Positions 17,274 through 27,312 of a DNA stretch of 43,206 bases are shown here, in pieces. Position 1 is the stretch's first letter, and each line of letters begins with the position of its first letter. Source of the DNA: Clostridiales bacterium (GTDB lineage Bacteria; Bacillota; Clostridia; Christensenellales; UBA3700); NCBI GenBank assembly GCA_015055975.1, contig SVHF01000014.1, positions 1 through 43,206 on the forward strand, given 5' to 3'. Position numbers and translations under genes: made by a program. The notes under the pieces were generated by a model that was given only the letters and a program-made list of their open reading frames with translations, had not been told where the DNA came from and did not search any database.

Positions 17274-19913
17274 ATGAAGAAAAGGGTTTATTTAGTACTA
17301 ATTGCTATAATCTTAATCGTTTCATTATGCTTAACTATATTTGCTTGCAAAAAGGATGATACGAAACAAGAATTCGCTTCTCAAAAGGTAGTTTATGCAT
17401 CTACTTGGAAAGAAGTAAAATTATCTACAACAGAAAAGAACTGGCGTGATGGCATGGTTGGTGGTAATGGTAAAACTGGTTTTATTACAAACGGTTCACC
17501 ATCATCTGATGTTATTACATACCAAAACATTGATTATTTAATGCCAACATCTGCAAATCGTGAGGACTTCCCTCAAGAAGGGGTAGATCTAGACACACTT
17601 CGCCAAAAGATTGTTAATAAGCAAGAGCCTACTGATTCAGATGTTCCAGGAAACTGGGATAGAATCTCTAAGTTCCACCCTGGTATGCAATTAAGAATAG
17701 ATACCAAGTATTCAACAGATATTGAATCTTATTCAAAGTTCACAAACTACGAAACAGCTGAAGTTGGCGAAACATTTACAGCTGGCGGTGCTACATGGAC
17801 TAGAAAGACATTTACCTCTCGTATAGATAACGTTACAATTACATCTATTTCAAACTCTTCTTCAAACGTAACATTAAGCATCTCTATTGATACCATCTCT
17901 AAGATGGCAGGTTTTGGCAAAGGATCAGACGGAAGCCAAACTGACGAAACAAATATTTTATATAGAGAAATCGTTGAAAACAATGCAGAATATTTAGCTC
18001 AAATCGGACACTATCCAGATTATGAATATAGCTATCTAAAGAATGGTGGCTTTGGCGCTGTATCTTTAGTTATTGCAAATGGTGGTACTAAAAAAGCAGT
18101 AAAGAAATCTTCTTCAGATTCATATAATACAAGCGGTTATGATGCTTCTATTGATATTGAAGGAGCTAATAGCGTATATATTATTACGGCACTAGATAGA
18201 ACAAAATCTATGGGTACAATGGCTGAGTTTGAAACACAAGAAAACTTTGAATTACTAAATACATTACTACAAAAAACTAAAGACGTATCTAATAAATATG
18301 GATCAGGAAGCTTTAGCTATGATGCAGCCCTTGCTCCATCAGCAGCTGAACAAAACGCATTATTTAATGCTGCATCTTTAGATATTACGGCTTTTGATGA
18401 TAGCGAAGCTGCTTTAACAAACGAAGAACTTATAGCTGCTCAAAAGAAAGCTAAGACTTTATCTAATGCTCTTGCAAATAGAGTTTACAACCAAGGTAGA
18501 TATGCAATGATCTGCTGTGCTGGATATTCAATGAGTAGACTTTCTGGTATGTGGATTGGCACATGGGATCCAGGTTGGAGATATATCTACACAATGGATG
18601 CTAACGTTAATTTACAATCTTCTGGTATGAATACATCTAACCTTTCTACATTTGGAGATGGATATATTAGATTTGTATATAACCAAATTGAAGATTGGGA
18701 AACAAACGCAAAAGAAATATATGGTATAGATAATGCGATTCTATGCCCACCACATGCTGATGGCGATAGAGCTTTAAATGATGAAGGCAATATTGGATAT
18801 CCATTTAGATACTGGAATGCAGGTGCTGCTTGGATGATTCAACCAATATATGAATATTATCAATGTTATGGAGATGCAGTAATCTCTACTTTAGATGGAG
18901 ATAAAACTCTTTTAAGAGATGTTCTTTTACCACTTCTTCAAAAGAACGCTAACTTCTGGTTAGGACTTTGCACTCCAAAATATTATACAGACGCAAGTGG
19001 TAATGCTTGCTATAGCGCAACAAAAACTGCACTTAATGCTGATGAAAAGTATTTAATCGTTCCATCATATTCTCCAGAAAACTGGACAGTTGATGGTTAT
19101 TCTTCAACACTTGCAGTAAATTGTGCTATGGATATCTCTGCTGCTAAATATTCTTTAGAGATGGCAATTGAGATTGAAAATCTTCTAAAGCAAGATGGGT
19201 ATAGCGCTCGTATTGATTCATATAGAGATTTATTAAATAAATTACCTAATTATCAATATAACGATGATGGCTCTATTAAAGAATGGTGTGCAAATGGTTA
19301 TAACGACAATAATGAGCATAGACACTTTAGCCATTTATATTACGCATGGCCAGCATTTGAAATGCAAGGAAATGAAACTCTAATCAATGGCGCAAAGAAA
19401 GCTATTGAAGATAGAGAAAAGGCATCTTCAATTGAACAATCTAAGCAATCTCACTGCTGGTTACATAAAGGATTAGTTCTTGCTCGTCTAAAAGATAGCG
19501 AAGGCGTAACAAATTGCTTATTTACAATGCTTTCTTCTTCAAATGCATTTGCTCAATTTGGAACAACTGGTCTTTTATATTCTTCACTAATGACAAACCA
19601 TGATATAACAGGTACTTCAAATGCATATTGTACAGACTCATCTTTAGGTTTAATTGGTATTATGAATGAAGCACTACTATATTCAAATAACGGAGAAATT
19701 GAAGTATTACCTGCACTTCCAACTACTTGGACAAAGGGTGAATATAAAACACTACGCGCTAGATGTAGAGCTGATGTATCTTGTAAGTGGAACGGAACTT
19801 CTGTTTCTTGCACAATAAAGAGTGATATTGATCAAACAATAAAAGTATCTTACAAAGGAAATTCACAAGAAGTTACTTTCGCTGCCGGAGAAACAAAAAC
19901 ATTCAATTTTTAA
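17274..19913 (+). CDS. Lipoprotein glycoside hydrolase, GH95-like (alpha-L-fucosidase/galactosidase type)
   Basis: Lipobox LTIFAC; WRDGMVGGNGKTGFITNGSPSSDVITYQNIDYLMP; SGMWIGTWDPGWRYIYTMDANVNLQ; EHRHFSHLYYAWP. Matches the GH95 overall pattern. Confidence 0.72.
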   Translation: MKKRVYLVLIAIILIVSLCLTIFACKKDDTKQEFASQKVVYASTWKEVKLSTTEKNWRDGMVGGNGKTGFITNGSPSSDVITYQNIDYLMPTSANREDFPQEGVDLDTLRQKIVNKQEPTDSDVPGNWDRISKFHPGMQLRIDTKYSTDIESYSKFTNYETAEVGETFTAGGATWTRKTFTSRIDNVTITSISNSSSNVTLSISIDTISKMAGFGKGSDGSQTDETNILYREIVENNAEYLAQIGHYPDYEYSYLKNGGFGAVSLVIANGGTKKAVKKSSSDSYNTSGYDASIDIEGANSVYIITALDRTKSMGTMAEFETQENFELLNTLLQKTKDVSNKYGSGSFSYDAALAPSAAEQNALFNAASLDITAFDDSEAALTNEELIAAQKKAKTLSNALANRVYNQGRYAMICCAGYSMSRLSGMWIGTWDPGWRYIYTMDANVNLQSSGMNTSNLSTFGDGYIRFVYNQIEDWETNAKEIYGIDNAILCPPHADGDRALNDEGNIGYPFRYWNAGAAWMIQPIYEYYQCYGDAVISTLDGDKTLLRDVLLPLLQKNANFWLGLCTPKYYTDASGNACYSATKTALNADEKYLIVPSYSPENWTVDGYSSTLAVNCAMDISAAKYSLEMAIEIENLLKQDGYSARIDSYRDLLNKLPNYQYNDDGSIKEWCANGYNDNNEHRHFSHLYYAWPAFEMQGNETLINGAKKAIEDREKASSIEQSKQSHCWLHKGLVLARLKDSEGVTNCLFTMLSSSNAFAQFGTTGLLYSSLMTNHDITGTSNAYCTDSSLGLIGIMNEALLYSNNGEIEVLPALPTTWTKGEYKTLRARCRADVSCKWNGTSVSCTIKSDIDQTIKVSYKGNSQEVTFAAGETKTFNF

Positions 19914-20015
19914 ATAAATCGCAATTTTTGAGATGTTTATCCGCAATTATTAAATGATTGTATATAACGCATAATATATAATACTTCTCGAAATAAGTAA
20001 AGGAGTATTATATTT

Positions 20016-20696
20016 ATGCATATAACAATATTTGGGACATCTGTAAATTGGTTAGCTCAATTATTTGATATTATTGGCTTTATAGTATTTATCTTTGCAT
20101 ATCAACAAAAAAAGAATCGATTCGTAGCTGTTTCAATAATTGCCTACTTATTCTTCATTTTAGAGTCTTTATCAATCCTTCTAATAGATAATGTAAACAC
20201 ATGGGCAAACATAATTGGTACAGCATCAGGAATCGTTAGAAATATATTTATGTTATACTTCGCTATAAAGAAGGACAAAGAAGTTCCAATGTGGATTGCT
20301 CTTGTAATACTTGCAGCTACATGGGGATTAAATGTTCCTTTCTTTGAAGCCTGGTATACATACATCCCTTGCGTAGCATTAACAATATGCTCAATAACAG
20401 CTGTTCAAAAGAACTACTATATATTAAAAGTTGGAGCTATGGTTAACGAAGCAGCATTTATCGTATATAACTTTGCTGTAGGCGGATACGCAGGAGTTGT
20501 CAGAGAAATTATATTAGTACTTGTTATTGCATACAGTATGGTTGTAATGGCCGTAAAAGAAGGCAAGATCAAACTTCCAAGCTTTGCTGCTATAAAGCTT
20601 AAGATGCAATATACAATTGAAGATACATTCTATAGAATATACGAGCATGAACATATGAAGCATGTAGCTCATCGCCTTGCTCATCACAAAGCATAA
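20016..20696 (+). CDS. YgjV-family inner membrane protein
   Basis: AQLFDIIGFIVFIFAYQQKKNRFVAVSIIAYLFFILESLSI...GTASGIVRNIFMLYFAIKK; multi-TM Imp-YgjV pattern. Confidence 0.75.
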   Translation: MHITIFGTSVNWLAQLFDIIGFIVFIFAYQQKKNRFVAVSIIAYLFFILESLSILLIDNVNTWANIIGTASGIVRNIFMLYFAIKKDKEVPMWIALVILAATWGLNVPFFEAWYTYIPCVALTICSITAVQKNYYILKVGAMVNEAAFIVYNFAVGGYAGVVREIILVLVIAYSMVVMAVKEGKIKLPSFAAIKLKMQYTIEDTFYRIYEHEHMKHVAHRLAHHKA

Positions 20697-20723
20697 TAAA
20701 CCTTTTTACAAATATATAAAAGC

Positions 20724-20756
20724 AACGGCTGCATATCATCAATCATTGCAGCCGTT
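20724..20756. terminator. Intergenic terminator hairpin shared by convergent genes
   Basis: AACGGCTGCA / TGCAGCCGTT perfect 10-bp stem, 13-nt loop, between the converging stops at 20696 and 20763. The minus side is followed by GCTTTTATATATTT. Confidence 0.8.
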
Positions 20757-20762
20757 CTCATT

Positions 20763-21764
20763 TTAGATTTTATTCAATTCAATCTCTAATTCCTTTATTT
20801 TGTTTAACAATTGCTCAAAATCTATTATTGTATTTTCGTTTATCATTTCTCGCATATCATCATAATCTCTTTTTAATTCTTTAATATGCTTTTCTGAAGG
20901 GATTAAAGAAAACGATCCTGGTACAGCTGTGTTATAACTTGCCCAAGATGAAGGATAAAACTTGTCTTTGAATTCTCGAACCGATTTTAATAAAGATAGG
21001 TCGTTAAGCGCCTTTTCTTTATAGCATGTTTGACTTATCTTATATACGTCATAATAGTGTCTTGAATATCGACTTGGCACACTCTTTGAATCTGGACGAT
21101 GTGATTCTTGATGTAAAATAAGAATCTTTTCCCAAAAAGTTCGTTCTGGAGTAACTGTTTTTATTGTTGTGCTATTAATATTGCACATAGGCAATTTCAT
21201 TATCTCTATCATCGGAGATATCTTTATATTTTCCGTTGGTGATAATGCAGCCAATGGACCTAATTCTAGCCTTACATTTTTTTGTATATAAGAACTAGCT
21301 TCTGCGTTAACGCTTGGATATGCAAACACGATAACCTGAGGGTTTGTTGAATCAACGCTAAACAATGGTGTCTCATTTATTATAGTCTTAAAATCATTTT
21401 GAAGTGTTGGCAATAATTTTTCTTTAATAAAGATAGCGGCTAACTCATTTAACGATTTGTTATATTTATCTTGCTTTGTCTTTGACCTTTCTTGATTTGG
21501 ATTATCGTTTGTTAATAAATCCCATCTCAAAATAATATCAATATCTTCACTAAATCTATTTATTATGTTATAACACTTCGAAAGACTTGTTCCCCCTTTA
21601 AATATAAAATAATCTTTAAATGTTGATTTATGAAACAAATAATCCAACATTAGTGTTACCCAAAAATCTTTCTCGACAATTTCGAGGCTTCCACCATAAT
21701 CAAATACATAGCGATTAAATATCGCTTCCCTTTGCTCATTTGATAATTGCGCTATGTTATACAT
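20763..21764 (-). CDS. abiEii-like: AbiEii-type nucleotidyltransferase toxin (type IV TA / abortive infection)
   Basis: FIFKGGTSLSKCYNIINRFSEDIDIIL (GGTSLSK...SxDID nucleotidyltransferase motif). Paired with the upstream antitoxin ORF with an 8-bp overlap. Confidence 0.88.
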   Translation of the reverse strand: MYNIAQLSNEQREAIFNRYVFDYGGSLEIVEKDFWVTLMLDYLFHKSTFKDYFIFKGGTSLSKCYNIINRFSEDIDIILRWDLLTNDNPNQERSKTKQDKYNKSLNELAAIFIKEKLLPTLQNDFKTIINETPLFSVDSTNPQVIVFAYPSVNAEASSYIQKNVRLELGPLAALSPTENIKISPMIEIMKLPMCNINSTTIKTVTPERTFWEKILILHQESHRPDSKSVPSRYSRHYYDVYKISQTCYKEKALNDLSLLKSVREFKDKFYPSSWASYNTAVPGSFSLIPSEKHIKELKRDYDDMREMINENTIIDFEQLLNKIKELEIELNKI

Positions 21765-22362
21765 CTTTTTCCTCCGCTATTCTTTTTAATTCTTGCAAAA
21801 TCCATGAAGTAATCACATTTTTCCCGTTAATAATAAATAGCCTTTCTTGTTGTGATAAATTTTGCCTTATTTTAAATCTAATATTATCATCTATGTGATC
21901 TTTTCCAATTTTCTTCAGTGCTTGTATTGCTAGAAGCACACCATATGGATAATCTCCAAGCTCTTTAGATGTAGTGTGCTTAAACTCAATAATACTTTTG
22001 CCAACAGAGTATTTGTTATATGGTCCATTTGAAACAAATACATATTTGCTTGGCACTTGAGTTGAAAGCCCCAATATGTTTAGCGCGTAATTCCCGCTCG
22101 GTGAAATAGTCCAATTAAATTGTCTTGCAATTGCATCAGCAATATCTTTCATATTTGGAGCTTCAAACATCCCCAATTCATTATCATAATTCGCAATATA
22201 GTATATTCCTCGTCTTGCCCTGATAATAATTTTATCGTCTTCGAGCTGTTCAAGCGCTTTACTAATATTTTTATATGCATTGATATCAAGAAAATCTGAC
22301 GTTGAAAACGCTTTCAACCCTTCTTCCTTTATTTTGTTTAGTATCAATTCTTTTGTATTCAC
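21757..22362 (-). CDS. abiEi-like: AbiEi-type antitoxin / DUF6088-like winged-HTH protein
   Basis: N-terminal wHTH (FSTSDFLDINAYKNISKALEQLEDDKIIIRARRGIYYI) and C-terminal antitoxin-like domain. Immediately precedes AbiEii. GTG start with GGGAGG Shine-Dalgarno (SD). Confidence 0.82.
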   Translation of the reverse strand: MNTKELILNKIKEEGLKAFSTSDFLDINAYKNISKALEQLEDDKIIIRARRGIYYIANYDNELGMFEAPNMKDIADAIARQFNWTISPSGNYALNILGLSTQVPSKYVFVSNGPYNKYSVGKSIIEFKHTTSKELGDYPYGVLLAIQALKKIGKDHIDDNIRFKIRQNLSQQERLFIINGKNVITSWILQELKRIAEEKDV

Positions 22363-22374
22363 AACAGCCTCCCG

Positions 22375-22402
22375 TTCGCAAATATTGTATAACTTTTGCG
22401 AA
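22375..22402 (-). promoter_or_regulatory. Putative AbiEi operator: perfect inverted repeat overlapping the promoter
   Basis: TTCGCAAA (22375-22382)-N12-TTTGCGAA (22395-22402). Confidence 0.7.
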
Positions 22403-22412
22403 TTATTGTCAA
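22384..22412 (-). promoter_or_regulatory. Sigma-A promoter of the abiE operon
   Basis: Minus strand TTGACA (22412-22407)-17 bp-TACAAT (22389-22384), just upstream of the GTG start at 22362. Confidence 0.75.
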
Positions 22413-22428
22413 CAACTAAATATATATA

Positions 22429-22462
22429 AATAGTGCCACCTTATTAATAGAATGGCACTATT
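22429..22462 (-). terminator. Intrinsic terminator downstream of the GH3 gene
   Basis: AATAGTGCCA / TGGCACTATT perfect 10-bp stem; minus side followed by TATATATATTTAG. Confidence 0.6.
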
Positions 22463-22488
22463 GATTTTATAGATAGATTCTTTATTAA

Positions 22489-24897
22489 TTACATCTTGTT
22501 AGAATTGATTAAAACTCTCAATACGTCGATTGCATTTCTTTGTAATTCGCCTAATGTCAATCCGCCATTATTTAGAGCCTTCTTAACAGTGCCATCTGGC
22601 TTCTTCTTGCCTAATCTCTTACCACCTGGCATAAATACATTAACTCTAGATTTAACCCTGTATGCTTGATCTTTGATTGGATATTCTGGAGATTTAGTAT
22701 ATTGCATCCACCAATCTGTCATAACTAAGCCTTCATATTTCCATTCTTGGCGAAGGATAGTATCACATAGCTCGAAGTTATAGTGATTCCACACTCCATT
22801 TATCTTGTTATATGAAGTCATAATACATTTTGGTTTAGCTTCATTTATACAGATTTCAAATCCTTTCAAATAAATTTCTCTCAAAGCTCGCTCAGATAAT
22901 CTTGCATCTGTCTTTGTACGAGCTGTTTCCTGGTTATTGCATGCAAAATGTTTAGGGCATGCGCTAACTCCATTAGATTGAATTCCGCTAATTACAGCTG
23001 ATGCACTCTTCCCTGTTAAGAATGGATCTTCAGAGAAATATTCAAAGTTTCTACCACAAAGTGGAGATCTATGTATATTCATACCTGGAGATAATAGAAC
23101 ATCTGAACCTCTATCTGTCATTTCCCATCCAAGTTTTTTATGTAGTTCTTGAACAAGTGGGAAGTTAAATGAACAAGCAAGAGCCGTTCCAATTGGAATT
23201 AAAGAACATGAAGTATATAATCTAATACCTGATGGGCCATCCGTTGTAATAATAGCTGGGATTCCCTTGTCTCTCATAGACTGCAAAACGCCTCCTATAG
23301 CGCCGGCATTACCTGGAGCACCCAATGGACTGTCCATTGTGTAATCGCCACGTGTTATGGCCTCTAATTCGTCTATAGACAATTGTCCAACAAACTCTTC
23401 CATTGAAACCTTGCCTTCTTTTACATCTTTAAGCTTATATCCCTTGTCGCCTGTTAGTGGAATATCTTCAGGACGTCTTGAATCGATTAAACCTTTTAGA
23501 TTTATAGTAACTGTATGTACTGGACGCTTGCCAATTTTTCCATCTTCGTTTTTAATAACATCAAAGCTTTGCTTTGGAGCCATAACTTCAGATAAAACTT
23601 GAACGCATTCATGTTGCTTTTTATTGATAATATATACATCCTTTGCATCTCTTACGTTATTTCCAATACTAAAGATATAATCCCCGGCTTCTATAACGTA
23701 TGAAGATTTAAATCCAGTTATACCTTCTTCGTCATACATCTTTAATGCATCGAAAGGCACTTCAATAGATACTGTTTCTTCTTCATTTGGCTTTAAAGTC
23801 TTTGTTTTTGCAAAGCCTACTAATTGACGATATGGGTTATCTATTGGGGCATTTGGCTTTTGTAGATATACTTGAACTACCTCTTTGCCTTCATATTCGC
23901 CCACATTTTTAACTTTAACGTCAATCTTCAACCCTTTTATTAAATCATCGACTTTAACCAAATCTTGGGTGAATTTTGTGTATGAAAGGCCAAATCCAAA
24001 TGGATATAGAACTCTGTCCTTTTTAAATGTTTCAAAATATCTATAGCCTACATAGATATCTTCAACATAATTACAATAAACTGGATCTCCGAAGTCTTTA
24101 GCGCATGGATAATCGCTATAATCTTTAACAATTGTATCTGCTAAGTGGCCAGATGGAGATACTTTGCCTGAAAGTAAATCGGCAATAGAATTACCGCTTT
24201 CCATACCACCTTGCCATACAATCATAATTGCTTTAATTTTATTTTTGAATTGCTCAACAAAGCTCAAATCCATAATACTTCCAATATTTAGAAGCAATAT
24301 TATGTTATCAAATCTTTCGGCAACTTTAGATATCATATCTAATTCATCTTTTTTAATTAAATAGCTGCCCTCTTCTAAAGTATTTTCTCTATCTTCGCCT
24401 GCAGATCTTCCTAAAACAACAATAGCATCATTAGATGTTTCATTTGCCTTTCTTACTATATCTGCTGTCAATGGCATTTCTGGATGAGATCTTGGCCAGT
24501 GTGCCCAGAACCCATGATCTACAGGATTACATTCTACCCACTTTTTATATATATCGGCTAATTCTTCATTGATAGATAACTCTTCACAATTTCTTAAACC
24601 ATCAATTAAATTAACAACATATGGCTTCCTAACGTCGCCACCAGATCCATAACCCGTAGCAAAGTAGTCTAATTGAACTCTACCAAATACAGATATTTGT
24701 CTATCTTTCGAAATTGGTAATACGTTTTCATTTTTCAATAGAACACAGCCCTCTGCCCCTGCTTGTCGAATAAGTTCAGGCATACCTTCTGTAATCTTCC
24801 CTTCCATAATTTGTGCTGATTCATCTTGTGCTGTTCCGCCAGTTAATTTGGCTATAAATTTAGATATTGCGTTAATAAGTTTAGCTTTAAAAGTCAT
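22489..24897 (-). CDS. Glycoside hydrolase family 3 with permuted domain order (C-domain and FnIII-like first, catalytic TIM barrel last)
   Basis: GAEGCVLLKNENVLPI, WQGGMESGNSIADLLSGKVSPSGHLADTI and LYPFGFGLSYTKF (GH3_C-type) precede ITTDGPSGIR, PGMNIHRSPLCGRNFEYFSEDPFLTGK, CPKHFACNNQE and YEGLVMTDWW (GH3_N-type). Confidence 0.9.
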   Translation of the reverse strand: MTFKAKLINAISKFIAKLTGGTAQDESAQIMEGKITEGMPELIRQAGAEGCVLLKNENVLPISKDRQISVFGRVQLDYFATGYGSGGDVRKPYVVNLIDGLRNCEELSINEELADIYKKWVECNPVDHGFWAHWPRSHPEMPLTADIVRKANETSNDAIVVLGRSAGEDRENTLEEGSYLIKKDELDMISKVAERFDNIILLLNIGSIMDLSFVEQFKNKIKAIMIVWQGGMESGNSIADLLSGKVSPSGHLADTIVKDYSDYPCAKDFGDPVYCNYVEDIYVGYRYFETFKKDRVLYPFGFGLSYTKFTQDLVKVDDLIKGLKIDVKVKNVGEYEGKEVVQVYLQKPNAPIDNPYRQLVGFAKTKTLKPNEEETVSIEVPFDALKMYDEEGITGFKSSYVIEAGDYIFSIGNNVRDAKDVYIINKKQHECVQVLSEVMAPKQSFDVIKNEDGKIGKRPVHTVTINLKGLIDSRRPEDIPLTGDKGYKLKDVKEGKVSMEEFVGQLSIDELEAITRGDYTMDSPLGAPGNAGAIGGVLQSMRDKGIPAIITTDGPSGIRLYTSCSLIPIGTALACSFNFPLVQELHKKLGWEMTDRGSDVLLSPGMNIHRSPLCGRNFEYFSEDPFLTGKSASAVISGIQSNGVSACPKHFACNNQETARTKTDARLSERALREIYLKGFEICINEAKPKCIMTSYNKINGVWNHYNFELCDTILRQEWKYEGLVMTDWWMQYTKSPEYPIKDQAYRVKSRVNVFMPGGKRLGKKKPDGTVKKALNNGGLTLGELQRNAIDVLRVLINSNKM

Positions 24898-24945
24898 AAT
24901 TTCACCTCAAAGATTATTCTATCATATATGCGCGAGCAAATAAAG

Positions 24946-24971
24946 ACGGGGCCAATTTTATTTGGCCCCGT
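24946..24971 (-). terminator. Terminator of the xpt-BMP transporter operon
   Basis: ACGGGGCCAA-TTTTAT-TTGGCCCCGT perfect 10-bp GC-rich stem immediately after the last permease gene; weak T-run CTTTATTTG. Confidence 0.75.
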
Positions 24972-24989
24972 GTATGCGATAATTATATA

Positions 24990-25982
24990 CTATCTATCTT
25001 CTCTGAAGTAATTCAAACCTAGCGATGCTGGAGGTTGATTTTCCTTCTTCTTTCTTAGAGAGATGAAGATTAATACAAGTATTGTCACAAGGTATGGTAA
25101 CATTTGAACTAAATCTGCTTGAACAACATTGAACTCTAAGTGGAATACATTTGCGTTTGTATAGAACCAATACAAAAGTGCAAATAGATATGAACCCCAA
25201 ATTGCATTTAATGGTCTCCATGTTGAGAAGATAACAAGCGCTACGGCAAGCCATCCTAAAGCTTCAATTGAGTTAGCTGTCATCCAACCGCCTTGGCAGT
25301 AGATTAATACATATGTTAAACCACCTAGACCGCTTATACCGCCACCAATAATTGTTGCTAAGTATTTATATTTAGTTACATTGATACCGGCAGCATCAGC
25401 TGTTGCTGGGCTTTCACCGATAGATCTTAAATTCAAACCTACTCTTGTCTTCTTTAATACGAAGAACATAATAACAGCTACTACTATTGCTAGATAAATT
25501 AAGAATCCATAAGATAAGAACATCTTAGAGAATGGATCTGTAAGTCCGCCTAACTTTGCTATACTCTTGCAATAGATTGAAGATGTAGAAGCTGCTCTTG
25601 CGAATGTTTCGTACCCTGCAGCTTTTACTACGTATTGTCCACCAAATGAGCCAATACCTACGCCTAAATATGTTAGAGCCAAACCTGTAACATTTTGGTT
25701 AGCTTTTAGCGTTACTGTAAAGAAGTCATAAATCAAACCACCTAACGCACCTGCAGCAAAAGCACAAATCAAAGGAATGATAAGCAATACAACTGGGTTT
25801 GTTGTCTTTTGCTCTAGCAAGAATGCACTAGCAAAGCCAGCAAACGCTCCTAAGAATACCATACCTGGAACACCCAAATTTAAGTGTCCTGATTTTTCAG
25901 TTAGAATTTCGCCAAGCGCGCCATACATAATAACTGTTCCAAATACAACTGCACTTGTCCACCAAGAAATAAAACTAGTCAT
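24990..25982 (-). CDS. BMP-type nucleoside/sugar ABC transporter permease (NupQ/YufQ-like)
   Basis: GALGEILTEKSGHLNLGVPGMVFLGAFAGF...LRSIGESPATADAAGINVTKYKYLATIIGGGISGLGGLTYVL. Confidence 0.9.
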   Translation of the reverse strand: MTSFISWWTSAVVFGTVIMYGALGEILTEKSGHLNLGVPGMVFLGAFAGFASAFLLEQKTTNPVVLLIIPLICAFAAGALGGLIYDFFTVTLKANQNVTGLALTYLGVGIGSFGGQYVVKAAGYETFARAASTSSIYCKSIAKLGGLTDPFSKMFLSYGFLIYLAIVVAVIMFFVLKKTRVGLNLRSIGESPATADAAGINVTKYKYLATIIGGGISGLGGLTYVLIYCQGGWMTANSIEALGWLAVALVIFSTWRPLNAIWGSYLFALLYWFYTNANVFHLEFNVVQADLVQMLPYLVTILVLIFISLRKKKENQPPASLGLNYFREDR

Positions 25983-27312
25983 GGATTCCTACCTCCTTTT
26001 CGTCTTTTACAACCGGAGCTTCTTCTGGCTCTTCTGGTTGTACAGGCGCATTCTTATTAAACAACTTAACAAGCGCTGCTTTAATCTTTGCTAAGATTTC
26101 GCTGATCCACTTCTGAACAGCTGAAATTGCCATATCTATGCCATCGCTAACTTTCTTCCAGAAAGTAAACCACCAAGGCATAGCCTTGTGAATCTTTTCG
26201 CTAGTTGTATCAAACTTAGCTTGTAATTTTGAATTGAATACCATTCTATATTGAATGAAGAATTCACATCCAATTAAGAAGAATAATAAGATACCTACCG
26301 TGATGTAAGCTGTATATTGATTTAGTGTGCTAGATGCATAGTTAACAACGTTTAATGTACCTTTTGACATAAATGTCATGATTATTGAAAGTATTAACAT
26401 TCCAAATGGATTAAAGCTTGCTGCCCAAGATACGATGATAGCAGTAAAACCATAGCTTCCAGATGTTGTTGTTGAAATTAAGTAATCTGAACCAGCAACA
26501 TAGAAGAATCCACAAAGTCCGCATAGAGCACCAGATAAAAATACTGTTCTTATAATAATCCAAGTTGTATTCATACCTGCATATCTAGCAGTTTTTAGTG
26601 ATTCACCTACAACAGATATTTCATATCCTTGCTTTGTATGCTTCATATACAAATACAAAATAACTGTTATAACTAATACGCAAATCATAATAATTCCGTA
26701 TGTGTTATCCCCAATCGATGGTAAATATCCCAATCTTGTGTCTGTGTTAAATTGTGGTAGCGCAGAATTCTTTCCCTTCCATGCGTCAATTGATGCTGCT
26801 ACTAATTGAATTGCAAGGTAGTTCATCATTAAAGTAAATAATGTTTCATTTGCGTTCAATTTAACTTTAAAGATAGCTGGGATAGCAGCCCAAATACCAC
26901 CGGCTACAATTGAGAATACAAATGAAAGAAGAATCATTCCTGAATTTGACATTCCCTTGCCGTAGAACATAACGACTGATGTAGCTAATGCTCCGATTAA
27001 AACTTGGCCTTGTCCACCTATGTTCCAGAATTTCATTTTAAATGCTGGCGTTAAAGCTAAAGCAATTAACAACAATAACATTACTTCTTTCCAATATTCT
27101 TGGCGGGTTGTTTCATTAACAGTAGCTCCATCTATTAAATACTTCCAGATTTCGGCAAACTTCATGTCTGCAACAACTTCCAAGAACCATGTTGCTATAA
27201 GCATTGCAAAGAATATTGCAAATATTCTTACCATTGATCTATATAGGAATGATGTTGTTCCTCTTCTTCTAATTCTTACGAAGGGTTCTTTTACGATTGT
27301 TTGATTATTCAT
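25975..27312 (-). CDS. BMP-type nucleoside/sugar ABC transporter permease (NupP/YufP-like)
   Basis: FWNIGGQGQVLIGALATSVVMFY, ANETLFTLMMNYLAI, GYEISVVGESLKTARYAGMNT. Confidence 0.9.
   Translation of the reverse strand: MNNQTIVKEPFVRIRRRGTTSFLYRSMVRIFAIFFAMLIATWFLEVVADMKFAEIWKYLIDGATVNETTRQEYWKEVMLLLLIALALTPAFKMKFWNIGGQGQVLIGALATSVVMFYGKGMSNSGMILLSFVFSIVAGGIWAAIPAIFKVKLNANETLFTLMMNYLAIQLVAASIDAWKGKNSALPQFNTDTRLGYLPSIGDNTYGIIMICVLVITVILYLYMKHTKQGYEISVVGESLKTARYAGMNTTWIIIRTVFLSGALCGLCGFFYVAGSDYLISTTTSGSYGFTAIIVSWAASFNPFGMLILSIIMTFMSKGTLNVVNYASSTLNQYTAYITVGILLFFLIGCEFFIQYRMVFNSKLQAKFDTTSEKIHKAMPWWFTFWKKVSDGIDMAISAVQKWISEILAKIKAALVKLFNKNAPVQPEEPEEAPVVKDEKEVGIHD

Noticed and set aside
24994-25254. 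Minus-strand 86-aa ORF nested in the NupQ-like permease
   Set aside because: Alternative frame of the same DNA; the permease frame is clearly the coding one.
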